A DNA stretch of 64,000 nt from Collinsella aerofaciens (lineage in GTDB: Bacteria > Actinomycetota > Coriobacteriia > Coriobacteriales > Coriobacteriaceae), in assembly GCF_018785265.1 (NCBI RefSeq), contig NZ_WQPK01000030.1:30163-94162 (forward strand), written 5' to 3'. Below the pieces are notes generated by a model. That model worked only from the letters and a program-made list of their open reading frames with translations. It searched no databases and was not told the DNA's origin. Both the position numbers and the translations under genes were made by a program. Below are positions 7,754 through 15,118 of the stretch, in pieces. How positions within the stretch are numbered: the first letter of the stretch is position 1; each line of letters starts with the position of its first letter.

Positions 7754-9026
7754 GAATGCCCACGTCGTCGACCCGTCCGTCGAGCTTGACGGTGTCGTTG
7801 ACGTCCTGATTGACGGCGACAAGATCGCCGAGGTCGGCGAGAACCTCGCCGCCGAGGGAGCCGAGGTCCGCGACCTTTCCGGTAAGTACCTCGTCCCTGG
7901 CCTGGTGGACATGCACGTCCATCTGCGCGAGCCCGGCTACGAGGTCAAAGAGGACATCGAGAGCGGCACCCGCGCAGCTGCCAAGGGCGGCTTCACCGGC
8001 GTGTGCGCCATGCCCAACACCGACCCCGTTACCGATAACGGTACCGTCGTCGAGTTCGTCAAGTCCCGTGCTGCCGAGGTCGGCCACTGCCGCGTCTATC
8101 CTTCTGGCGCCATGACCCGCGGTCTTAAGGGCGAGGCCATGTCCGAGATGGGCGATATGGTCGCCCACGGCGCCGTCGCCTTCACCGACGACGGTCGCGG
8201 CGTGCAGGGCGCGGGTATGCTCCGTCGCTGCATGGACTACGGCAAGATGCTCGGCAAGGTCTTTATGAGCCATTGCCAGGACGAGGACCTGGTCGGTCAC
8301 GGCCAGATCAACGAGGGCAAGGTCTCTACCCGTCTGGCCCTCGAGGGCTGGCCGGCGGCAGGCGAGGAGCTGCAGATCGCTCGCGATATCGAGATCGCCA
8401 AGCTGACCGGTGCCAAGCTGCACATCCAGCACATCTCCACCGCCCATGGCTTGGAGCTCGTGCGTTCCGGTAAGGCAGCTGGCGTGCAGGTTACCTGCGA
8501 GGCCACGCCGCACCACATGTTCCTGACCGAGAACGACCTGGACGAGACCTATAACACCTCGCTCAAGGTCAACCCGCCGCTGCGTACCGATGAAGACGCG
8601 GAGGCTATCCGTCAGGGCGTCATCGACGGCACCGTCGACGTTATCGTCACCGATCACGCTCCCCACACCCCGTGGGAGAAGGCCCGCGAGTTCGAGCTTG
8701 CGCCCTTTGGTATGATCGGCCTCGAGACCTCGCTGTCGCTTGTGCTCACCGAGCTGGTCAACACGGGCAAGATGAGCATGGGCCGCATGGTCGAGCTCAT
8801 GGCCATCAAGCCGCGTGAGATCCTTGGCCTCGACCAGGTTCAGGTCAAGGCGGGCTCCGTTGCCGACCTGACCGTGTTCGACGCGTCCGCTACCTGGACG
8901 GTCGGCGAGGACGGCTACGAGTCGCGCGCCGAGAACTCCGGTTTTGCCGGCCGCACGCTTACCGGTCGTGCCACCGATGTGTTTGTCGGCGGTAAGCAGA
9001 CGCTTGCCGACGGCTGCATCTGCTAG
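7737..9026 (+). CDS. pyrC: Dihydroorotase
   Basis: 429-residue amidohydrolase closing carbamoyl aspartate to dihydroorotate (type I, long form). The metal ligands HVH are at residues 60-62 (DMHVHLREPG), and the substrate arginine is in the same motif. MPNTDPVTDN and the late ligand stretch VTDHAPH also match. The ATG at 7737 follows GGAGG and lies within the end of pyrB, so the two are translationally coupled. Confidence 0.96.
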   Translation: MALLLKNAHVVDPSVELDGVVDVLIDGDKIAEVGENLAAEGAEVRDLSGKYLVPGLVDMHVHLREPGYEVKEDIESGTRAAAKGGFTGVCAMPNTDPVTDNGTVVEFVKSRAAEVGHCRVYPSGAMTRGLKGEAMSEMGDMVAHGAVAFTDDGRGVQGAGMLRRCMDYGKMLGKVFMSHCQDEDLVGHGQINEGKVSTRLALEGWPAAGEELQIARDIEIAKLTGAKLHIQHISTAHGLELVRSGKAAGVQVTCEATPHHMFLTENDLDETYNTSLKVNPPLRTDEDAEAIRQGVIDGTVDVIVTDHAPHTPWEKAREFELAPFGMIGLETSLSLVLTELVNTGKMSMGRMVELMAIKPREILGLDQVQVKAGSVADLTVFDASATWTVGEDGYESRAENSGFAGRTLTGRATDVFVGGKQTLADGCIC

Positions 9027-9046
9027 CATAGCCTTATCGCTTTTGT

Positions 9047-9075
9047 GCGCGGCGCCCTTGCGGTGCCGCGCTTTC
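9047..9075 (+). terminator. Hairpin between pyrC and pyrK, possible partial terminator
   Basis: GCGCGGCGCC (9047-9056) pairs with GGTGCCGCGC (9062-9071), ten pairs including one G-T, followed by a short TTTCT. The short T-run suggests attenuation or mRNA processing inside the operon rather than a full stop. Confidence 0.45.
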
Positions 9076-9118
9076 TGTTCGCCTGAACCATGCAACCGCA
9101 TGGGGGATTGGAGCGTCT

Positions 9119-9910
9119 ATGCCCACACCTTCCACTGCACGCATGCACGACTTCGAGGTCGTCTCGAACCAGGAGATCGCCGACGGCATCTTCTCGCTCG
9201 TCATCTCGGCCCCCAAGCTTGCAAGTGCGCTCAAGCCCGGTCAGTTTGTGAATATCGCCGTGCCCGGCGATGCTTCCTCGCTGCTTCGCGTGCCCCTGAG
9301 CTTCTATCGCGCCGACGCCGAGGCCGGCACCGTCGAGCTGTGGTACGCCGTCGTGGGCGATGATACCCGCCGTCTGTCGCAGATGGGCCCTGGCTCCACC
9401 TCCAACTTGCTGGGCCCTGGCGGCCGCGGCTGGCTCGTGCCCGAGGGCACCAGGAAGGCACTGCTCGTCGCCGGCGGCATTGGCGTTCCGCCCGTGCTCT
9501 GCCTGGCTGGCATGCTTGCCGAGCAGGGTGTGGACGTTGACGTATGCCTGGGCTTTGGCACCGCGTCCAAGGCCGTGGGCATCGACGAGTTCCGCGCGCT
9601 GGGAGCCACGGTCAACGTGTGCACCGACGACGGCTCGTTGGGCACGCACGGCTTCTGCACCGATCCTGCCGCCGAGCTGCTCGGCGAGGGCGGTTACGAT
9701 TACGTCGCCAGCTGTGGTCCCGCCGTCATGATGAAGAAGGTCGCCGAGGCTGCCGCCGAGGCCGGCGCGTACTGTGAGGTGTCGCTCGAGCGCATGATGA
9801 GCTGCGGCTTCGGTGCCTGCAACACCTGCAATGTCGAGACGGTCGACGGTATGAAGGGCGCCTGCATGTGCGGCCCCGTGTTTGATGCTTCCAAGGTGGT
9901 GGTCTTCTAG
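9119..9910 (+). CDS. pyrK: Dihydroorotate dehydrogenase B, electron-transfer subunit PyrK
   Basis: 263-residue FAD and [2Fe-2S] protein that passes electrons from PyrD to NAD+. The ferredoxin-reductase-like flavin domain comes first, then the NAD-binding part with VAGGIGVPP (residues 117-125). The cluster cysteines are C229, C234, C237 and C249 or C251 in SCGFGACNTC...ACMCG. The ATG at 9119 follows GGAGCG. Its presence with pyrD shows an NAD-linked class 1B enzyme, which works without oxygen. The stop overlaps the pyrD start by one base. Confidence 0.95.
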   Translation: MPTPSTARMHDFEVVSNQEIADGIFSLVISAPKLASALKPGQFVNIAVPGDASSLLRVPLSFYRADAEAGTVELWYAVVGDDTRRLSQMGPGSTSNLLGPGGRGWLVPEGTRKALLVAGGIGVPPVLCLAGMLAEQGVDVDVCLGFGTASKAVGIDEFRALGATVNVCTDDGSLGTHGFCTDPAAELLGEGGYDYVASCGPAVMMKKVAEAAAEAGAYCEVSLERMMSCGFGACNTCNVETVDGMKGACMCGPVFDASKVVVF

Positions 9911-10833
9911 TGGGTACCGTGAACATGGCCGTCGATTTCGGCGGCGTCAAGATGCAGAACCCCATCAATACCGCAGCCGGTACCTTTGGCTACGGTTGGC
10001 AGTTCCAGAACTTCTTCGATGTCTCCCAGCTGGGCGCCATCACCACCAAGGGCTGCGCTGCCGAGCCCTGGCCCGGCAATCCCGCACCCCGCATGGCCGA
10101 GATTCCCGGCGGCATGATCAATTCCGTGGGTCTGCAGAACCCCGGTGTGGCCGCTTTCGCCCGCGAGTCCGGTCCGTGGCTCGAGCAGCTCTCCAAGGAC
10201 GGTTGCCAGGTCATCTGCCAGGTTGCCGGTCATTCTGTGGACGAGTTTGTCCGTGCGCTCGAGATGTATGTCGAGCTGTGCCCCTGGGCTGCCGGTTATG
10301 AGATCAACGTGAGTTGCCCCAACATTGCCGCTGGCGGTGCCGCCATGGGCTCCACGCCCGAGGGCGCCTCTGGCGTCATGGCCGCCTGCCGCAAGGTGAC
10401 CGATAAGCCGCTGTTTGTGAAGATGGCGCCGGTCAACGTCGCCGAGATCGCCAAGGCCCTCGAGGCCGCCGGCGCCGACGGCCTTTCGGTCATCAACTCC
10501 ATCCAGGGCATGGCCATCGACGTTCATACCCGCAAGTCCCGCGTGGCCAAGCCCAAGGGCGGCCTTTCGGGCCCGCTGTGCCACCACATCGCCGTTCGCA
10601 TGGTCTGGGAAGTCGCTCAGGCCGTCGATATCCCCATCAACGGCGTCGGCGGTGTCATGACCGGTGAGGATGCGGCCGAGTTTATCCTGGCCGGCGCCAC
10701 CTGCGTATCGGTCGGTATGGCCAACTTCGTCGATCCGTGCGCCTCGATTAAGATCGCGCACGAGCTCGAGGCTTGGGCGGTGTCCCAGGGCGTAAAGGAC
10801 ATCAACGAGCTGGTAGGTGCTTTCGAATGCTAG
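9910..10833 (+). CDS. pyrD: Dihydroorotate dehydrogenase B, catalytic subunit PyrD
   Basis: 307-residue FMN enzyme oxidising dihydroorotate to orotate. The catalytic cysteine of class 1 enzymes is C136 in NVSCPN (residues 133-138), and the substrate loop NSVGLQNPG is at residues 71-79. GTG at 9910 overlaps the pyrK stop (TAGTG); an in-frame ATG at 9925 is a less likely alternative. It forms a heterotetramer with PyrK. Confidence 0.95.
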   Translation: MGTVNMAVDFGGVKMQNPINTAAGTFGYGWQFQNFFDVSQLGAITTKGCAAEPWPGNPAPRMAEIPGGMINSVGLQNPGVAAFARESGPWLEQLSKDGCQVICQVAGHSVDEFVRALEMYVELCPWAAGYEINVSCPNIAAGGAAMGSTPEGASGVMAACRKVTDKPLFVKMAPVNVAEIAKALEAAGADGLSVINSIQGMAIDVHTRKSRVAKPKGGLSGPLCHHIAVRMVWEVAQAVDIPINGVGGVMTGEDAAEFILAGATCVSVGMANFVDPCASIKIAHELEAWAVSQGVKDINELVGAFEC

Positions 10834-11543
10834 AGACCGATGCCCGCGACCGCGTTATCGTCGCCCTTGACTGCGACCGTGAGCGTGCACTCGAGCTCGC
10901 CCACGAGCTTTCTGGTCATGCCGCTTGGCTCAAGGTTGGCATGACGCTCTATTACGCCGAGGGTCCCGAGATCGTCAAGACCTTTAAGGACCTGGGCTTC
11001 AAGGTGTTCCTCGACCTTAAGTTCCATGACATTCCGCACCAGGTGCGCGGTGCCGCTCGCTCGGCCTCGCTTGCCGGTGCCGACCTGCTTTCGGTTCACG
11101 GCTTGGGTTCGGGTGCTATGCTCGCCGCCTGCCGTGAGGGTGCCGAGGAGGCGCGCGAGGATCGAGCCAAGCTTGTCGCCATCACCGTGCTTACGAGCAT
11201 GAATCAGGATGCGCTGGCAGAGATCGGCGTTGAGTCGCCCGTTGCCGAGGAGGCCGCCCGTCTGGCAAAACTCGCCCAGGCCAACGGTATCGACGGCATC
11301 GTGTGCTCGCCGATGGAGGCTCATGACATGCGTGAGCTGCTGGGCCCCGATGCGCTGATTGTGACCCCGGGCGTGCGTCCGGTTGGTGCTGCGCTGGGCG
11401 ATCAGTCCCGCGTGGCCACGCCTTCCCAGGCCATCGAGCGCGGCGCGAGCCATATCGTGGTGGGCCGCCCCATTACCGGCGCCGACGATCCGGTTGCCGC
11501 GTTTGACGCCATCGTTGCCGAGCTGGTCGAAAACGTCGCCTAA
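10827..11543 (+). CDS. pyrF: Orotidine-5'-phosphate decarboxylase
   Basis: 238-residue TIM-barrel enzyme making UMP from OMP. The catalytic Asp-Lys-Asp array is in DLKFHDIPHQV and the substrate-binding VIVALD is near the N-terminus. The ATG at 10827 overlaps the pyrD end by 7 nt. It closes the operon; pyrE (orotate phosphoribosyltransferase) and carAB are not in this window. Confidence 0.95.
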   Translation: MLETDARDRVIVALDCDRERALELAHELSGHAAWLKVGMTLYYAEGPEIVKTFKDLGFKVFLDLKFHDIPHQVRGAARSASLAGADLLSVHGLGSGAMLAACREGAEEAREDRAKLVAITVLTSMNQDALAEIGVESPVAEEAARLAKLAQANGIDGIVCSPMEAHDMRELLGPDALIVTPGVRPVGAALGDQSRVATPSQAIERGASHIVVGRPITGADDPVAAFDAIVAELVENVA

Positions 11544-11588
11544 AAGATTCCCTTAAGTCACCACTTTTTTGTTTCAATAGCACAAATT

Positions 11589-11655
11589 AGCCCCTGTGCC
11601 TGCGTAAACTTTCCCATCCTTTGTGTGGAATCGCAGGTCAGGGGCTCATCTTTTA
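11589..11655 (+). terminator. Terminator after pyrF
   Basis: AGCCCCTG...CCTGCG (11589-11604) pairs with CGCAGG...CAGGGGCT (11632-11646) around a 27-nt loop, followed by CATCTTTTA. The large loop makes it less typical, but position and stem strength fit the operon end. Confidence 0.6.
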
Positions 11656-11782
11656 GCGCGATATATTGCACTTTTTGCGGGTATCGTCTAACCTATGGAG
11701 CCGCGATTGGCCATTTTGTACGTTTTACGTGCTAAAATGCCAAATATTGAATCAGATATAACCCAACTATTTGGAGGTACGA
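11647..11782 (+). other. mihF upstream region
   Basis: AT-rich promoter region. A TAAAAT hexamer (11733-11738) with TTGGCC 19 nt upstream is a weak -10/-35 candidate, and ATTTT/AAAAT arms near 11710-11740 form a loose dyad. The mihF Shine-Dalgarno GGAGG lies at 11773-11777. Confidence 0.35.
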
Positions 11783-12091
11783 ATGGCACTCCCTCAGCTT
11801 ACCGATGAGCAGCGCAAGCAGGCTCTTGAGAAGGCTGCCGCCGCGCGTCACGCTCGCGCAGAGCTCCGTGAGCAGATCAAGAAGGGTGAGAAGTCCCTCG
11901 AATCCGTGCTCAACTCCGATGACCCCATTGCTTCCCGCATGAAGGTTTCCACCCTCATCGAGTCTCTCCCCGGTTATGGCAAGGCCAAGGCCGCCAAGAT
12001 CATGGAGGAGCTCGGCATCTCCGCTACCCGTCGCGTCCAGGGCCTCGGCGTCCGTCAGCGCGAGCAGCTCCTCGAGCAGCTGACCAAATAA
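11783..12091 (+). CDS. mihF: Actinobacterial integration host factor mIHF
   Basis: 102-residue nucleoid-associated DNA-binding protein of the actinobacterial mIHF family, unrelated in fold to proteobacterial IHF. The C-terminal helix-two-turn-helix segment LPGYGKAKAAKIMEELGIS binds DNA. The ATG at 11783 is preceded by GGAGG. The order pyrF-mihF-gmk-rpoZ matches that of mycobacteria and streptomycetes, which supports the call and an actinobacterial host. Confidence 0.93.
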   Translation: MALPQLTDEQRKQALEKAAAARHARAELREQIKKGEKSLESVLNSDDPIASRMKVSTLIESLPGYGKAKAAKIMEELGISATRRVQGLGVRQREQLLEQLTK

Positions 12092-12661
12092 GTGAGCGCT
12101 CAGGATTCAAAGCTCTTTGTGATTTCTGGACCGTCAGGCGCGGGCAAGGGCACGCTCGTCACTCGTGTGCGCGAGCGTTGCTCTAACCTGGGCCTGACGG
12201 TTTCGGCTACCACACGAGCCCCACGCAAAGGCGAGGTCGATGGCGTCAATTACTTTTTCCTGACGCGTGAGGAGTTCGACCGCCGCGTGGCAAACGGTGA
12301 GTTTGTTGAATGGGCCGAGGTCCACGGTAACTGCTACGGCACGTTGGTGAGCGAGGTCCAGTCCAAGCTAGCCTCTGGTTCGTCTCTCATCTTGGAGATC
12401 GATGTCCAGGGTGCCCTGCAGGTCAAGGAGCGTTTTCCCGAGGCCGTGCTGATCTTTATCAAGCCGCCCTCGCTCGAGGTGCTCCGCGAGCGTTTGGTCG
12501 GTCGCGGTACCGAGACGCCCGAGACGATTGAGCTGCGTATGGCAAACGCCGCCCATGAGCTTGCCCTTGCCGACCGCTACGACGACGTCGTGGTGAATGA
12601 CGATCTCGACCGCGCGACCGATGAGCTCGTTCGCGTTCTCGATATGCATGAAAGGATCTGA
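12092..12661 (+). CDS. gmk: Guanylate kinase
   Basis: 189 residues; phosphorylates GMP to GDP. The P-loop GPSGAGKGT is at the N-terminus (residues 13-21), followed by the GMP-binding region TTRAPRKGEVDGVNYFF. GTG at 12092 directly follows the mihF stop with no gap, so translation is coupled. Confidence 0.95.
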   Translation: MSAQDSKLFVISGPSGAGKGTLVTRVRERCSNLGLTVSATTRAPRKGEVDGVNYFFLTREEFDRRVANGEFVEWAEVHGNCYGTLVSEVQSKLASGSSLILEIDVQGALQVKERFPEAVLIFIKPPSLEVLRERLVGRGTETPETIELRMANAAHELALADRYDDVVVNDDLDRATDELVRVLDMHERI

Positions 12662-12666
12662 GGTCC

Positions 12667-12948
12667 GTGTCCGTTGTAAAGCCTTGCATTGACGATCTTC
12701 TGGAGAAGACCGATCACAACCGCTTCCTGCTCGCTTCGCTTGCCTCCAAGCGTGCCTGCGACATCAATAGTATGCTGCGCGGTCAACATAACCGCGTGCT
12801 TGCCGTTCAGGATGTCGACGACATCACCATCGCGCTCTCCGGCGCCGATACCATCTCGATGGCTATGGACGAGATCGTCGACGGCGATATCTCCTACGAC
12901 GAGTCCCGTTACGAGAAGGCGCTCGGCCATAAGGTTGCTGAAGCCTAA
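12667..12948 (+). CDS. rpoZ: RNA polymerase omega subunit
   Basis: 93 residues, helps assemble RNA polymerase around the beta' subunit. The N-terminal IDDLLEKTDHNRFLLASLASKRACDIN matches the omega core helices that clamp beta'. GTG start 6 nt after gmk with AGG nearby. The gmk-rpoZ pairing is widespread. The C-terminal part is more divergent. Confidence 0.9.
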   Translation: MSVVKPCIDDLLEKTDHNRFLLASLASKRACDINSMLRGQHNRVLAVQDVDDITIALSGADTISMAMDEIVDGDISYDESRYEKALGHKVAEA

Positions 12949-14193
12949 ATGGCAGCTCGCGTCTGCCTGGTCCACTATCACGAGGTTGGACTGAAGGGCA
13001 AGAACCGCGCACATTTTGAGCATATCCTCATGGATAACATTAAGGCGGCTTTGGCCGCCTTTTCCGTGAACGCCGTGTCTCGAATTTCCGGTTATATCCT
13101 CGTGACCTTTAACGAGCATCAGGCCGACGAAGCGGCGCGTGTCATCCGCACCGTCCCCGGCGTTGCCCGTGTGTCCCTGGCGTACCATACCAACCGCGAC
13201 CCGCAGGAGTACTGCGCTGCCGCCGTCAAGGCGCTGCGCGAGTTTGGCCCCTTCGATTCGTTTAAGGTGCACGCCAAGCGCTCCAATACCGACTATGAGC
13301 TCACCTCGATTGATATCAATCGTCAGGTGGGCGAGGTGCTGTGCGAGGCCTTCCCCGATAAAAAGGTTCAAATGCACGACCCCGATGCGATGGTGCACGT
13401 ACTGGTGGTCCAGGGTAGCGTTTACGTGTACGCGCGCTCCGAGCGCGGCGTGGGCGGCCTGCCGGTGGGTTCTGCCGGCAAGGTCGTGACGCTTCTGTCG
13501 TCGGGTATCGATTCTCCGGTGGCGACCTGGATGCTCGCGCGTCGCGGCGCGGTGTGCGTGCCGGTACATTTCTCCGGTCGTCCGCAGACGCCCGATACGA
13601 GCGAGTATTTGGTGCAGGACATCATCCGTGCGCTTGAGCCGGGTGTCCAGATCGGCCGCCTGTACGTGGTGCCGTTTGGCGATTGCCAGCGTGAGATTTC
13701 CGTCGCCTGCCCCAGCAATCTACGCGTGATCATGTATCGCCGCATCATGTATTCGGTTGCCGAGCGCATTGCGCATATCGAGGGCGCCAAGGCCATCGTG
13801 ACCGGCGAGTCGCTCGGTCAGGTTGCCTCCCAGACGCTTGAGAACATCATGGCCGTCAACGAAGCCGTGAAGATCCCCGTGTTCCGTCCGCTCATCGGAT
13901 CTGACAAGCAGGAGATCATTGCGCGCGCTCAGGAGATCGGTACGTTCGATATTTCCACTGAGGCAGCGCCCGACTGCTGCACGCTTTTTATGCCGCGTCG
14001 TCCCGAGACGCACGCCAAACTCGATGCCGTGCACGAGGCCTGGGAGCTGTTCGACCACGAGGAGATGATTGAGCGCTTGCTTAAGCAGACCGAGTATATC
14101 GACTTCTCCAGCAACACGTATAAGGCCCCTAAGACCTTAAAACGCAAACATTCGGAGCTTGCTCCGCGTGAGATTTACCAAGATCACGAGTAA
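12949..14193 (+). CDS. thiI: tRNA 4-thiouridine synthase ThiI (short form)
   Basis: 414 residues. It adenylates U8 of tRNA and inserts sulfur to give 4-thiouridine, and may also serve thiamine synthesis. An N-terminal ferredoxin-like/THUMP region is followed by the PP-loop SGIDSP (residues 185-190). The C-terminal rhodanese domain of the E. coli protein is absent, as in Bacillus, so sulfur must come from a dedicated cysteine desulfurase. The ATG starts at the base after the rpoZ stop. Confidence 0.92.
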   Translation: MAARVCLVHYHEVGLKGKNRAHFEHILMDNIKAALAAFSVNAVSRISGYILVTFNEHQADEAARVIRTVPGVARVSLAYHTNRDPQEYCAAAVKALREFGPFDSFKVHAKRSNTDYELTSIDINRQVGEVLCEAFPDKKVQMHDPDAMVHVLVVQGSVYVYARSERGVGGLPVGSAGKVVTLLSSGIDSPVATWMLARRGAVCVPVHFSGRPQTPDTSEYLVQDIIRALEPGVQIGRLYVVPFGDCQREISVACPSNLRVIMYRRIMYSVAERIAHIEGAKAIVTGESLGQVASQTLENIMAVNEAVKIPVFRPLIGSDKQEIIARAQEIGTFDISTEAAPDCCTLFMPRRPETHAKLDAVHEAWELFDHEEMIERLLKQTEYIDFSSNTYKAPKTLKRKHSELAPREIYQDHE

Positions 14194-14203
14194 TTGCCTG
14201 CAT

Positions 14204-14236
14204 AGACCGACGATGCGCCTGTATCGTCGGTCTTTT
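14204..14236 (+). terminator. Terminator after thiI
   Basis: Perfect 11-bp stem AGACCGACGAT (14204-14214) with ATCGTCGGTCT (14223-14233), followed by TTTG. Confidence 0.85.
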
Positions 14237-14407
14237 GCTATCTGGGCAAATGATGTCAAGATGTTCATTCGCTGACGTGTGACTGAATTAATGGACACTT
14301 TTCCGCAAGGTTTTGGTCAGCTATTGGTTTGACCGCGATAACCGGCGTGGACGTGCAGAGTCAGCGGCGCTCGTTTCCTGACACGATGGTGTTGGGAGGT
14401 GTTTGCT

Positions 14408-15118
14408 ATGGCGCAGCGCGAGCAACACGAACGGGTTAAACGTATGGACCGCTGGGCAGAAAAGCTGCTCGGGCATAAAGCGGTGGTGGTGGCGATTCTG
14501 GTTGTCATTGCCGCCGCGAGCGGCTTGGCGATGGCTAGCTTTGGTGGTAGCCACAGTGGCGTGTCGTTTGAGCGTAGTGGTGAGGCGAGCGCCTCGGATG
14601 TGCGCGGGGCCGGGGATGCGTCTTCTGATGATGCCGATGAGTCGTCTGCCAAGAGTTCTTCTGCCGCCGAGGTGTACGTCGATGTTGATGGAGCCGTTGC
14701 GAGGCCTGGCGTGTACCGGCTCGAAGATGGAGCGCGGGTGTCCCAAGCAATCGATGCCGCCGGAGGGCTTACGGCCGAGGCGGATGTGACGGGGCTTAAT
14801 CGTGCGTCCAAGATCACAGATGGCCAAAAGATCTATGTTCCGACGGTGGGGGAGCAACAAGCGGCTGCGGCGGTCGGCGGGGCCGAAAGTAGTGCTGCTA
14901 CGACCCCTGGCGCGGGGTCTTCGTCGGGGCTCGTGAACATCAATACGGCAAGTGCGGCGGAGCTGCAGACGCTCTCGGGCATTGGGCCTTCTATGGCTCA
15001 GTCGATTATCGATGAGCGCACAAAGAACGGTGCTTTTGCCTCAGTCGATGACCTGATGCGCGTATCGGGAATCGGCGAGAAGAAGCTCGCCAAAATCAAA
15101 GATTGTATCTGCGTATGA
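14408..15118 (+). CDS. comEA: DNA-uptake receptor ComEA
   Basis: 236-residue membrane-anchored DNA-binding protein of natural transformation. One N-terminal transmembrane segment (about residues 20-40), a Ser/Ala-rich linker, an SLBB-type soluble-ligand domain (VYVDVDGAVARPGVY onward) and a C-terminal double helix-hairpin-helix (VNINTASAAELQTLSGIG...LMRVSGIGEKKLAKI). The ATG at 14408 follows GGGAGG. The stop overlaps the comEC start (ATGA). Confidence 0.93.
   Translation: MAQREQHERVKRMDRWAEKLLGHKAVVVAILVVIAAASGLAMASFGGSHSGVSFERSGEASASDVRGAGDASSDDADESSAKSSSAAEVYVDVDGAVARPGVYRLEDGARVSQAIDAAGGLTAEADVTGLNRASKITDGQKIYVPTVGEQQAAAAVGGAESSAATTPGAGSSSGLVNINTASAAELQTLSGIGPSMAQSIIDERTKNGAFASVDDLMRVSGIGEKKLAKIKDCICV

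Noticed and set aside
7704..9101. 465-codon open frame on the minus strand opposite pyrC
   Set aside because: pyrC is certain from its metal-binding motifs and its place in the operon; the antisense frame has no start signal.
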